DNA of 64,000 nt, taken from Myxococcales bacterium (GTDB taxonomy: Bacteria > Myxococcota_A > Polyangia > Nannocystales > Nannocystaceae). The position numbers and the translations under genes were made by a program. The notes beneath the pieces are model-generated. The model had not been told where the DNA came from, did not search any database, and worked only from the letters and a program-made list of their open reading frames with translations. Shown here one piece after another: positions 55,459 through 64,000 of the stretch. The first letter of the stretch is position 1, and each line of letters opens with the position of its first letter. The stretch spans positions 1 to 64,000 of the forward strand of contig JACKDV010000009.1 of NCBI GenBank assembly GCA_020633315.1, read 5' to 3'.

Positions 55459-57060
55459 ATGTCTCGCGTCGCCCGCACGTCCCTGCCGTGGTCCATGGTC
55501 GCCCTGCTCGCGATGAGCGCGGCCGGCTGCTCCTCCTACGACGAGGCCATGCTCTCCGGCGGCGCCTACGAGGACGACGACTGGAACGGCGTGGACGATC
55601 CCTCGGGCGGCGAGGGAGGGGGCGGTGACGAGGGCCCCGCCGGCGGCGGAGACGAGCCCGCGGGTGGTGACGACGGGGGCGGCGAGCCGCCGCCGGCCGA
55701 GCCCGACGACGACGGGGTGGACAATGGCGCGGGCGAGGCCGAGGTCTGCGACGCCAGCCAGGACGTCACCCTCTACCTCTCGCCCGACGACTCCAACTCG
55801 ATGTCGTCGCCCGTGCAGGCGCGCAGCTCCGTGCTCGACGAGTGGGGCGGCGTGCAGATGGTCGCCATCCGCACCTGGGAGTTCTTCAACTACTACCACT
55901 TCGGCTACCCCGCGGCCGAGGCGGGCACCCTCGCGGTGCACCCCTCGCTGCAGGAGGGCGAGGCCGCCGGCGAGTACCTGCTGCAGATCGGAGTCAGCAG
56001 CGAGGAGATCGCCGACGAGGCCCGGGCGCCGATCAACATCACCCTCGTGCTCGACACCTCGGGCTCGATGGCGGGCGAGCCGATGGAGATGCTCAAGGAG
56101 AGCTGCCGGGCGATCGCGGCGAGCCTGCGCGAGGGCGACACGATCTCGATGGTGACCTGGGCCACCGACGACGCGCAGGTGCTCGGCGGCCACGTGGTCG
56201 CGGGCCCCGACGATCCCGTGCTGCTCGCCAAGATCGATGCGCTCGAGGCCAGCGGCGGCACCGACCTGCACGGCGGGCTGGTGGCGGGCTACGAGCTGGC
56301 CCAGCAGGTCTTCGACGCCGGTCGGATCAACCGCATCGTGCTCGTCAGCGACGGTGGAGCCAACGCGGGCATCACCGACATCGAGCTCATCGCCGAGCAC
56401 GCCGGCGCGGCCAACCAACACGGCATCTACATGGTGGGCGTGGGCGTGGGCGATGCCCTGGGCTACCACGACGACCTGATGGACCTGGTCACCGACGCGG
56501 GCAAGGGCGCCTCGGTCTTCATCCCCTCGGCCGACGAGGCGTGGAAGGTGTTCAACGAGGACTTCGGCGCCACCCTGGCCGTGGCCGCCCGCGACGTGCG
56601 GGTCCAGCTCGACCTGCCGCCGGGCTTCGAGATCGTCAGCACCAGCGCCGAGGAGGTGAGCCTCGACGCCGCCGAGGTCGAGCCTCAGCACCTCGCGCCC
56701 AACGACGCGATGGTCTTCCACCAGCGGATCCGCACCTGCGCGCCCGAGCTGATCGACGCACAGAGCACGGTGACGGTGACGGTGAGCTACCTCGACGCGC
56801 TGAGCTTCGAGCCCGAGCAGGTGCAGCTCAGCCGTCCGCTGCTCGAGCTGCTCGAGGCCGACCAGGCCCCGCTGCTCAAGGGCGCGGCCGTGTTCGCCTA
56901 CGCCGAGGGCCTCAAGGCCTACAAGCAGGCCGACCTCGGGGGGCGCTCGGCCACCATGAGCGGGGCGCTCGCGGCCCTCGAGCGGGCCGAGGCGGTGCTG
57001 CCCGACGATCCCGAGCTCGCGGAGATCCGCGCGGTGCTCGAGGCCCTCGCGCTGCGGTAG
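55459..57060 (+). CDS. vWA-domain lipoprotein (YfbK-like)
   Basis: Lipoprotein of 533 aa: signal peptide ending SAAGC (lipid-Cys24), an Asp/Gly-rich linker to about residue 95, then an N-terminal extension with YLSPDDSNSMSSPVQAR and WEFFNYYHFGYP, and a vWA domain with a complete metal site LVLDTSGSM, TWATDDAQV and VSDGGANAG. The order (extension, vWA, C-terminal beta plus helical region) matches YfbK/DUF3520-type surface proteins. Probably an adhesion or surface-binding protein with metal-dependent ligand binding. It is not close to the tandem vWA pair near 4 kb. Confidence 0.88.
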   Translation: MSRVARTSLPWSMVALLAMSAAGCSSYDEAMLSGGAYEDDDWNGVDDPSGGEGGGGDEGPAGGGDEPAGGDDGGGEPPPAEPDDDGVDNGAGEAEVCDASQDVTLYLSPDDSNSMSSPVQARSSVLDEWGGVQMVAIRTWEFFNYYHFGYPAAEAGTLAVHPSLQEGEAAGEYLLQIGVSSEEIADEARAPINITLVLDTSGSMAGEPMEMLKESCRAIAASLREGDTISMVTWATDDAQVLGGHVVAGPDDPVLLAKIDALEASGGTDLHGGLVAGYELAQQVFDAGRINRIVLVSDGGANAGITDIELIAEHAGAANQHGIYMVGVGVGDALGYHDDLMDLVTDAGKGASVFIPSADEAWKVFNEDFGATLAVAARDVRVQLDLPPGFEIVSTSAEEVSLDAAEVEPQHLAPNDAMVFHQRIRTCAPELIDAQSTVTVTVSYLDALSFEPEQVQLSRPLLELLEADQAPLLKGAAVFAYAEGLKAYKQADLGGRSATMSGALAALERAEAVLPDDPELAEIRAVLEALALR

Positions 57061-57187
57061 CGCTCGCCCGCGCCGCGGCTACCAGCCCTCGCGCCGCACC
57101 AGCTCGCGCAGGGCCGGGTGATCGGGCGGCTCGGGCGGGGTCACCGAGGCGGGTGATGCCCGCGGGGGCGCGCGCTACCATGGGAGC

Positions 57188-57793
57188 ATGCGGCCGCTCC
57201 CCTCGCTCGCGCTCGCGTTGGCGACGCTGTCGATCTCGTGCCAGGCCCTGGGGGCGACCCGCGGGCTGGCGATCCTGCTGGCCGTCGCGGCGGGGGCCCT
57301 CACCTGGGTGGCGCAGCGCAGGCCTGCGCGCGCGGGCGGGACGGGCACGGGAGGAGCGGGCACCGGCGACGGCACGGGCGGAGGCGAGACCGCGGCCGCG
57401 TCGGAGTCCGGCGCCGCCTCGGAGAGCTCCGAGAGCACGGGGTCGGGCCCGACCGCCACGGACACCGGCGCTGCCGCGGCGTCGGGCACCTCCACCACGG
57501 ACACGGACACCGACACCGGCACGAGCATCGCCACCGACGACATGGGCGGCGAGGCGGGCACCGGCCCCTGCCTCAGCATCGGCGAGCCGGAGATGAGCGT
57601 GTGCCTGTGCGCCTGCGACACCCAGGGCGACGGCGGCAACGAGTGGGCGCCGGCCCTGCTGCTGCTGCCGCTCGTGCGCCGTCGCAGCCGTCGCGAGGCC
57701 CTCGAGCGCGTGGCCGACCAGGGCCGCCTGCCTCCCGACGTGGTCGCCCGACTGCGAAGCCGCCTCGGGGACGACGAGCGCCCCGACGCCTGA
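57188..57793 (+). CDS. Surface protein with MYXO-CTERM-like tail
   Basis: Protein of 201 aa. The first ~50 residues contain a signal or membrane helix (LAILLAVAAGALTWVAQ); a possible lipobox SISC precedes it. A Gly/Ser/Thr/Asp linker fills the middle. Then CLCACDTQG, a short hydrophobic stretch (WAPALLLLPLV) and RRRSRR resemble the MYXO-CTERM sorting signal, except that a further ~30 charged residues follow. If it is cleaved there the rest would be released at the surface. The 12-bp gap to the convergent peptidase gene holds nothing else. Confidence 0.65.
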   Translation: MRPLPSLALALATLSISCQALGATRGLAILLAVAAGALTWVAQRRPARAGGTGTGGAGTGDGTGGGETAAASESGAASESSESTGSGPTATDTGAAAASGTSTTDTDTDTGTSIATDDMGGEAGTGPCLSIGEPEMSVCLCACDTQGDGGNEWAPALLLLPLVRRRSRREALERVADQGRLPPDVVARLRSRLGDDERPDA

Positions 57794-57805
57794 GCGAGGC
57801 GCCGC

Positions 57806-59611
<1,806 letters not shown>

Positions 59612-59658
59612 GGACCGGAGGGTCGCAGGAGCCGGCGCGCGGAGCAACGCTCTCGGCC

Positions 59659-60411
59659 TCAGTCGTTGGCGTCCACGTAGCGCGTGGGATCGGGGACGCC
59701 GGCTCGCTGAAAGCCCTTGCGGCGGAGCTGGCAGCTATCGCAGCGGCCGCAGGCCAGGGGGCGCTGGTCGGCGTCGGCCGAGGGGTCGTAGCAGCTCACC
59801 GTGTCGGCGTAGTCCACGCCCAGCTCGAGGCCGCGGCGGATGATGTCGGCCTTGGGCAGATCGATGAGCGGGGTGCGGAGGTGCAGCGCATCGCCACCGC
59901 CCTCCACGCCCACCCGCGTGGCGAGGTTGGCCATGCGCTCGAAGGCCTGGATGAACTCGGGGCGACAGTCGGGGTAGCCCGAGTAGTCGAGGGCATTGAC
60001 CCCGATCCACAGCTCGCGCGCGTCGAGGGCCTCGGCCCAGGCCAGGGCATAGGACAGGAACAGGGTGTTGCGCGCGGGGACGTAGGTCACCGGGATGTCG
60101 CCGGCCTGGTCCACGTCGCGACCCTTGGGCACGGAGAGCTCGCTGCCCTCCACCAGCGCGGTGGCGGGCGCGACCAGGCGGCCCAGGTGCCTCAGGTCGA
60201 TCACCTCGTGGGCCACCACGCCGAAGCGCTGCGCCTGCCGAGCCGCGCAGCCCAGCTCCATCGCGTGGCGCTGGCCGTAGCGGAAGCTCAGCGCGTGGAC
60301 GTCGTGGCCGGCCGCCCGGGCGATGGCGAGCACGGTCACCGAGTCGAGCCCGCCGCTCAGCAGCACCACCGCCGCGGACGCGGCCCCCTTGGCCTGGGTC
60401 GGCACCGACAC
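59659..60411 (-). CDS. queC: 7-cyano-7-deazaguanine synthase QueC
   Basis: QueC of 250 aa: PP-loop ATPase motif SGGLDS (19-24), VPARNT, and the C-terminal zinc cysteines in CYDP ... CGRCDSCQLR. It makes preQ0 from 7-carboxy-7-deazaguanine with ATP and ammonia, for queuosine tRNA modification or deazapurine products. Full length. None of queD, queE or folE is next to it here. The ATG at 60411 gives the usual short lead. Confidence 0.95.
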   Translation of the reverse strand: MSVPTQAKGAASAAVVLLSGGLDSVTVLAIARAAGHDVHALSFRYGQRHAMELGCAARQAQRFGVVAHEVIDLRHLGRLVAPATALVEGSELSVPKGRDVDQAGDIPVTYVPARNTLFLSYALAWAEALDARELWIGVNALDYSGYPDCRPEFIQAFERMANLATRVGVEGGGDALHLRTPLIDLPKADIIRRGLELGVDYADTVSCYDPSADADQRPLACGRCDSCQLRRKGFQRAGVPDPTRYVDAND

Positions 60412-60423
60412 GGGCGCGCCTGG

Positions 60424-60840
60424 CTAGCCGCCGGCCGTGCAGTTGGGATCGAAGATCCCCAGCGACGGGTCGGGGCAGCAGTACAGGTCGTACTGCGCGT
60501 TGGTGTAGCCCACCTCGCACTGGCAGGAGGGCTGCTGGGTCATGGGATCGGGGAAGCAGAAGCCCCGCTCGTCGCCGCCGCAGAAGAAGCCGTCGCAGGG
60601 ATCGAGGGGGTCGTAGCAGAAGTTGCGATCGCGATTGCAGGTGCCCTCGGTGCAGTGCCCGTCGGGCGCGAGGCACAGCCCACCGGGCAGGCCGGGCGGG
60701 GGATCCTTGTCCCGCTCGCCGCCGTGATAGCAGCCGTCGCCCAGGCCGAGCGCCAGCAGCAAGCCCAGGGCCACGCCCCAGCCCCGGCGGGTCGGGGCTC
60801 TGCCGTCTTGATCGAGGTCGCTCGCCACCGTGGCCGACAT
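60424..60840 (-). CDS. Small Cys-rich lipoprotein
   Basis: Lipoprotein of 138 aa: hydrophobic stretch ending LGLGDGC (lipid-Cys37), then a Cys-rich domain (CLAPDGHC, CNRDRNFC, CDGFFCGG, CQCEVGY, YCCPDP) with some EGF-like spacing. The N-terminal ~20 residues before the hydrophobic core are polar and unusually long for a signal; a later start is possible. It lies 12 bases upstream of queC, perhaps on one transcript by chance. Function unknown. Confidence 0.75.
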   Translation of the reverse strand: MSATVASDLDQDGRAPTRRGWGVALGLLLALGLGDGCYHGGERDKDPPPGLPGGLCLAPDGHCTEGTCNRDRNFCYDPLDPCDGFFCGGDERGFCFPDPMTQQPSCQCEVGYTNAQYDLYCCPDPSLGIFDPNCTAGG

Positions 60841-61014
60841 TATCGCCAAAACCAGGGGAGCGGAACCAGCCGCAGCGCAAGACGCGAGACCGGACCCTCC
60901 CTTCGTTGCTGGGGCAAGGCTCCCCACGAGAAATCGCGACGCTGAAGCGAGCACCTGCGGAGGGTCGCCCGGGAGGTTTGAAAAAGGGCAGGGGCTCCGG
61001 TAGCGTGGCCACTG

Positions 61015-61938
61015 ATGCGAACCGGGTGGGCGAGCCGGGCGTCAGCGATGCTGGCGCTGGTCATGGCGGTGACGGCAATCCCCGCGACGGCCGGCGCGAG
61101 CCCGCTGTCGCTGATGATGCGGCCCAAGCGGGGGCAGGACGGCTTCACCCCCGAGGAGGCCGCAGACCGCCGCATGCCGGTGCAGGAGCAGGGCCGCAAG
61201 ATGGTCGAGGCGGGCGAGCTGACCGCGGCCACGATCCTCTTCGACGGCGCGGCCGAGACCCAGGGCGATCCGGTGCTGTACCTCGACGGGGCCGATGCCT
61301 ACCTCGAGCTGGCGACCACCGAGCGCGACGTGGCGGCGGCCGAGACCGCCAAGCTCCGCGCCCTCACGGCCCAGGACATCCTCTACTTCCACCAGGACCC
61401 CGAGGCCTCCAACGGCGACTACCGCCTGGTGACCGACTCGGAGATCCCCGGGCTGCTGTCGCGCGCGGCCTTGATCCTCGATCGCGCCGACACGCTGGTC
61501 GACGAGATCGAGGCCGAGCAAGAGGGCCTCGGTGCGCCCGAGCCCGCGCCCGCCAAGAAGAAGGGCAACGGCCGCGGCATGCGGGTGGCTGGCATCGGCA
61601 TGATCGGCCTGGGGCTGGCCGGCCTGGGCGTGGGCGCGGCCGGGCTGGTCGTCGGTCGGGTCAACCAGAAGAAGGTGGACGACCCCACCGTCTACGGCAC
61701 CGAGTTCGACGAGTACGACACCAAGGGGCGGCGCGGGAACCTGATCGCGGGCGTGGGGCTCGCGGTGGGCGGCGCGGCCCTGGCCACGGGCGTCACCCTG
61801 CTCATCCTGGGGCGCCGGCGGGGAGCCAAGGCTGGCTCGGCTCCCTCCGAGTCGTCCCCGAGCTCCGACGAGCCGCCGCCGCCTCCGGTCGCGGTGGTAC
61901 CCACGGGACGAGGCCTCGCCCTCGTCGGCCGGTTCTAG
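61015..61938 (+). CDS. Exported protein with two-helix hairpin and GRF tail
   Basis: Predicted exported protein of 307 aa. Signal peptide ends AGA; the next ~150 residues include TPR-like helices (AGELTAATILFDGAAETQG, YLELATTERD). Then two hydrophobic helices (MRVAGIGMIGLGLAGLGVG and LIAGVGLAVGGAALATG) with a polar loop, a Ser/Pro linker and a C-terminal RGLALVGRF strand. This end is the same architecture as 7466-8461 and 50519-51055. It is followed 34 bases later by the small PEGA-like gene. Envelope role inferred. Confidence 0.8.
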   Translation: MRTGWASRASAMLALVMAVTAIPATAGASPLSLMMRPKRGQDGFTPEEAADRRMPVQEQGRKMVEAGELTAATILFDGAAETQGDPVLYLDGADAYLELATTERDVAAAETAKLRALTAQDILYFHQDPEASNGDYRLVTDSEIPGLLSRAALILDRADTLVDEIEAEQEGLGAPEPAPAKKKGNGRGMRVAGIGMIGLGLAGLGVGAAGLVVGRVNQKKVDDPTVYGTEFDEYDTKGRRGNLIAGVGLAVGGAALATGVTLLILGRRRGAKAGSAPSESSPSSDEPPPPPVAVVPTGRGLALVGRF

Positions 61939-61972
61939 TCGCTCTCCATCGAGGCAAGAGGAAGACATCGTC

Positions 61973-62377
61973 ATGTCCAAGCTGACCATCCTGACCCTCG
62001 TGCTCGGCACCGGCGTTGCCCTGGGTGCCGGCTCTCCGCTGGTGGCCTCGGCCGCGGCGACGCTCGGCTGCGACGACGACAGCGGCCTGTGCGTGGACTC
62101 GGGCGATGCCAAGTGGGCGGCGGACAAGCAGAGCACCTCCAAGGATCGCAAGAAGCGGAGCACCAAGACCGCGGGCACGCTCTCGGTCACCATCGACGGG
62201 GGGCGAGGGAGCGTGTTCCTCAATGGGCGCTTCGTGGGGACTGCGCCCGTGAGTGGGGTGTCGGTGCCGTCGGGGAAGAACGACCTGCATGTGCGGGACG
62301 GTGAGGATGTGCTGGCGAATGGGACGCTCACCGTGGGGAAGGGGACCAGCGTCTCGGTGACGGTTCGGCACGATTGA
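61973..62377 (+). CDS. Small exported PEGA-like protein
   Basis: Exported protein of 134 aa: signal peptide ending VASA, a Cys-containing segment (GCDDDSGLCVDSGD), a Lys/Ser/Thr-rich stretch, then a single PEGA-like repeat (GTLSVTIDGGRGSVFLNGRFVGTAP). PEGA repeats occur in surface proteins. It follows the hairpin/GRF-tail gene and may be co-transcribed. Function unknown. Confidence 0.8.
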   Translation: MSKLTILTLVLGTGVALGAGSPLVASAAATLGCDDDSGLCVDSGDAKWAADKQSTSKDRKKRSTKTAGTLSVTIDGGRGSVFLNGRFVGTAPVSGVSVPSGKNDLHVRDGEDVLANGTLTVGKGTSVSVTVRHD

Positions 62378-62423
62378 GGCGGGGGCGATGAAGGGTGCAG
62401 TGACGGCTGCATCGGGGCAGGGG

Positions 62424-62894
62424 TCACTCTTCGGAGCGGCGGACGATGTTGTAGACGCCGTTGCCCGTGGCTACGGGGTGGTCGGGCTCGCCGGGGATTG
62501 GTAGGGCGCCGGCGTAGACGGCCATACGGGCCACGCCGACGCGGTTGCCCACTCGTACCACGTGGCCCGTGCACCACAGGTCGGCGGCGGGTCCGGGGCG
62601 CAGGTAGTCCACGCGGAGGTCGACGGTGCTCAGTCGATCCTCGATGTGGTCGAGCATGGCGAAGCAGGCTCCGCCGCCGGCGGTGTCGAGCAGGGTGGAG
62701 ATTACGCCGCCGTGGACCGCCGGGCGCGAGGCGTCGCCGACCAGCTCGTCTCGCCACGGTAGACGCAGCACGCAGCGACCCCGCTCGACCAGCTCGAGGC
62801 GCAGGCCGAGGAAGCGGTTGAACGGGATCCCCTGCTCGAACCACTGCCGCAGGATGCGGACGCGCTCGGGCGGAATCGGGGCCAGCTCGGTCAT
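62424..62894 (-). CDS. PaaI-type hotdog thioesterase
   Basis: Thioesterase of 156 aa with the hotdog pattern PFNRFLGLRLELVERGRCVLRLPW, the catalytic loop AVHGGVISTLLDTAGGGA and the strand STVDLRVDYLRPG. The start at 62894 (MTELAP) is preferred; the frame extends upstream through antisense DNA. It hydrolyses acyl-CoA thioesters; members act on aromatic or fatty acyl-CoAs. No degradation pathway is nearby. Confidence 0.9.
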   Translation of the reverse strand: MTELAPIPPERVRILRQWFEQGIPFNRFLGLRLELVERGRCVLRLPWRDELVGDASRPAVHGGVISTLLDTAGGGACFAMLDHIEDRLSTVDLRVDYLRPGPAADLWCTGHVVRVGNRVGVARMAVYAGALPIPGEPDHPVATGNGVYNIVRRSEE

Positions 62895-63079
62895 GGGCCC
62901 GATCTTCGGACGGGGCCTCCGGGGCGACAAGAGCCGCGCTTGGTTCGTGGCTGCGCCATGGGCGCGGTGTGCGAGGGGGCGGCCGGGAACCCCGGGGTCG
63001 ACCGACCGTGATCCGCGAGGTGGTGGCTCTCGGCGTCCTGGCCCCCGGGCCAACGGTAGACTCGCCCTGCGTCGGCCCG

Positions 63080-63457
63080 ATGAGCGAGCCGTTGTCCGAT
63101 GAGCCGTCCTTGATCGTGCGGTACCGCTGGCGAGTGCGCCTCGGTACCGCGCTGGCGATCGCGATCATCGGCGCCACGGTGGGCGTGTCCTGGTACTCGT
63201 TCGTGCGCGCCCCGGGGCCGCGGCGAGTGTGCGACCACGTGGCCTCGCTGCGGCGCCACTTCCCGCAGGACTCGAGCCGCCTCGAGGCCGCCCTGCGCCC
63301 GCTCTCCGATCGCGGCGAGGTGCCCCAGACCGCCGACCAGCTCTGCATGTGGTACTTCGGCGCCGAGCAGAAGGAGCTGAGCTTCGTGGGCTACGGCCAG
63401 CGCTCGCGCTGCGTGACCTCGGCCGAGACCCCGGCCGAGCTGCTCGCCTGCCTGTAG
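63080..63457 (+). CDS. Small single-pass membrane protein
   Basis: Protein of 125 aa with one membrane helix near the N-terminus (LGTALAIAIIGATVGVSWY) after a short acidic/basic lead, then a soluble, Cys-containing C-terminus (CDHVASLRRHF, QLCMWYFGAEQKEL, CVTSAETPAELLACL). The ATG 63080 start is supported by the preceding GC-rich spacer; a longer frame upstream is antisense to the thioesterase promoter region. No family recognised. Confidence 0.7.
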   Translation: MSEPLSDEPSLIVRYRWRVRLGTALAIAIIGATVGVSWYSFVRAPGPRRVCDHVASLRRHFPQDSSRLEAALRPLSDRGEVPQTADQLCMWYFGAEQKELSFVGYGQRSRCVTSAETPAELLACL

Positions 63458-63604
63458 CACGGTGAGCACCGGGCCCACGCCCACGGAGGGGGTGAAGCGG
63501 GGCTCCTCGGGCACCTCCTCGCGGCGGGGCAGCTCGGCCGCGGCGGGGGCCGGCATGCTCGCGCTCGCGAGCCCCGCGGCGAGGCCGAGCCGACGGAGCA
63601 CCAC
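63458..63604 (-). pseudogene. Possible 5' remnant of an exported protein gene
   Basis: Read on the minus strand, bases 63604 down to about 63458 encode a convincing signal peptide (VLRRLGLAAGLASASMPAPAAA), a charged spacer and the first strand of a barrel-like domain (RFTPSVGVGPVLTV). From there the frame runs only through DNA antisense to the gene at 63080. It may be the start of an outer-membrane gene cut off by rearrangement. It could also be chance; the evidence is the signal peptide alone. Confidence 0.3.
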
Positions 63605-63631
63605 GCCCCACTCCCACGATCGCCGGTCGGC

Positions 63632-64000
63632 TCACTCGGCGGTGCCGAAGAGGCGGTCGAAGAACGGCGTGAGCGAGGCGTAGTTGCCCCCCTTCATGCT
63701 CACGTGGTGCAGGTCGTGCTTGCGGGCGAGCAAGCCCAGGGTCTTGAAGGGGAAGAACGGCAGGTCGAGGCCGCTGTGCACCAGGATGTTGAGGAAGGAG
63801 TGCATCCCCACCACGCCCACGAACACCACCGGGGGCAGCGGGCCGAGCAGCGCGATGCAGCAGAACAGCAGGCCCTGGCCCAGGAAGCTCTCCAGCGGGT
63901 GCAGGTAGAGGCTGTCGACCGAGTGGGGGTGGCGCACGCGGTGGTGCACCGCGTGGATCCGCCGCAGGAGCTTCCACTCGTGGAACGCGTAGCGGTGCAG
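63632..64000 (-). CDS. Sterol desaturase / fatty acid hydroxylase family protein, C-terminal part
   Basis: The gene runs off the right edge; the 5' end is missing. The visible 122 residues carry the di-iron His boxes HRYAFH, HAVHH and KHDLHH with hydrophobic segments between (LLFCCIALLGPLPPVVFVGVVG). It belongs to the same broad superfamily as 12505-13215. Expected to be an integral-membrane hydroxylase or desaturase of lipids or sterols. An internal GTG at 63949 should not be taken as the start, since the frame stays open to the window end. Confidence 0.88.
   Translation of the reverse strand: MHRYAFHEWKLLRRIHAVHHRVRHPHSVDSLYLHPLESFLGQGLLFCCIALLGPLPPVVFVGVVGMHSFLNILVHSGLDLPFFPFKTLGLLARKHDLHHVSMKGGNYASLTPFFDRLFGTAE

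Overview
The window is uniformly very GC-rich and gene-dense. It looks like chromosome from a predatory deltaproteobacterium (Myxococcota), most likely the Nannocystis/Plesiocystis/Enhygromyxa branch. The reasons are four eukaryotic-type Ser/Thr protein kinases in 64 kb (some with TPR tails), a PP2C phosphatase fused to a cyclic-nucleotide-type domain, an FHA-domain AAA+ regulator, sterol-desaturase-type proteins, and about fourteen lipoproteins whose lipobox cysteine is usually followed by a Ser/Thr/Gly/Asp-rich linker. The organism call is an inference from gene content only. Many neighbouring genes are joined by GTGA or ATGA stop/start overlaps, which I used to choose starts.

Layout. 1-5.9 kb: the tail of a Cys-repeat protein, a TPR Ser/Thr kinase, and two tandem paralogous von Willebrand A (vWA) lipoproteins. 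6-7.5 kb: an IS110-family insertion between convergent genes, with a possible guide (bridge) RNA leader. 7.5-13.2 kb: a PEGA protein, a second TPR kinase, a barrel-like protein and a fatty-acid-hydroxylase-family protein. 13.2-20.5 kb: a frameshifted hybrid histidine kinase, a DegT/DnrJ aminotransferase, an alpha/beta hydrolase coupled to a lipoprotein, and an SLC13 transporter. 20.6-24.2 kb: a four-gene ABC exporter operon (ATPase-permease-ATPase-permease). 24.2-27.7 kb: a MAPEG protein and the PP2C/lipoprotein pair.

27.9-36.9 kb is a surface-protein region. Its centre is an operon of ECF sigma factor, membrane-anchored probable anti-sigma/TPR protein, a lipoprotein made almost entirely of about 32 Cys-Cys repeats, and a probable outer-membrane barrel. 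All four genes are translationally coupled. Haem-motif and other Cys-rich lipoproteins flank it. This is the best candidate for an undescribed system.

37-64 kb: more lipoproteins, a SnoaL-like protein, the fused 23S rRNA methyltransferase RlmKL, an SDR/inositol-phosphatase pair, a GAF-GGDEF diguanylate cyclase, two more kinases, an FHA-AAA+ regulator that lacks the sigma-54 contact loop, a DPP-III-like zinc peptidase, QueC, a thioesterase, and a sterol-desaturase-type gene running off the end. Housekeeping functions are few (rlmKL, queC, suhB-like); most of the window is signalling and cell-surface accessory DNA. I saw no tRNA, rRNA or CRISPR array.
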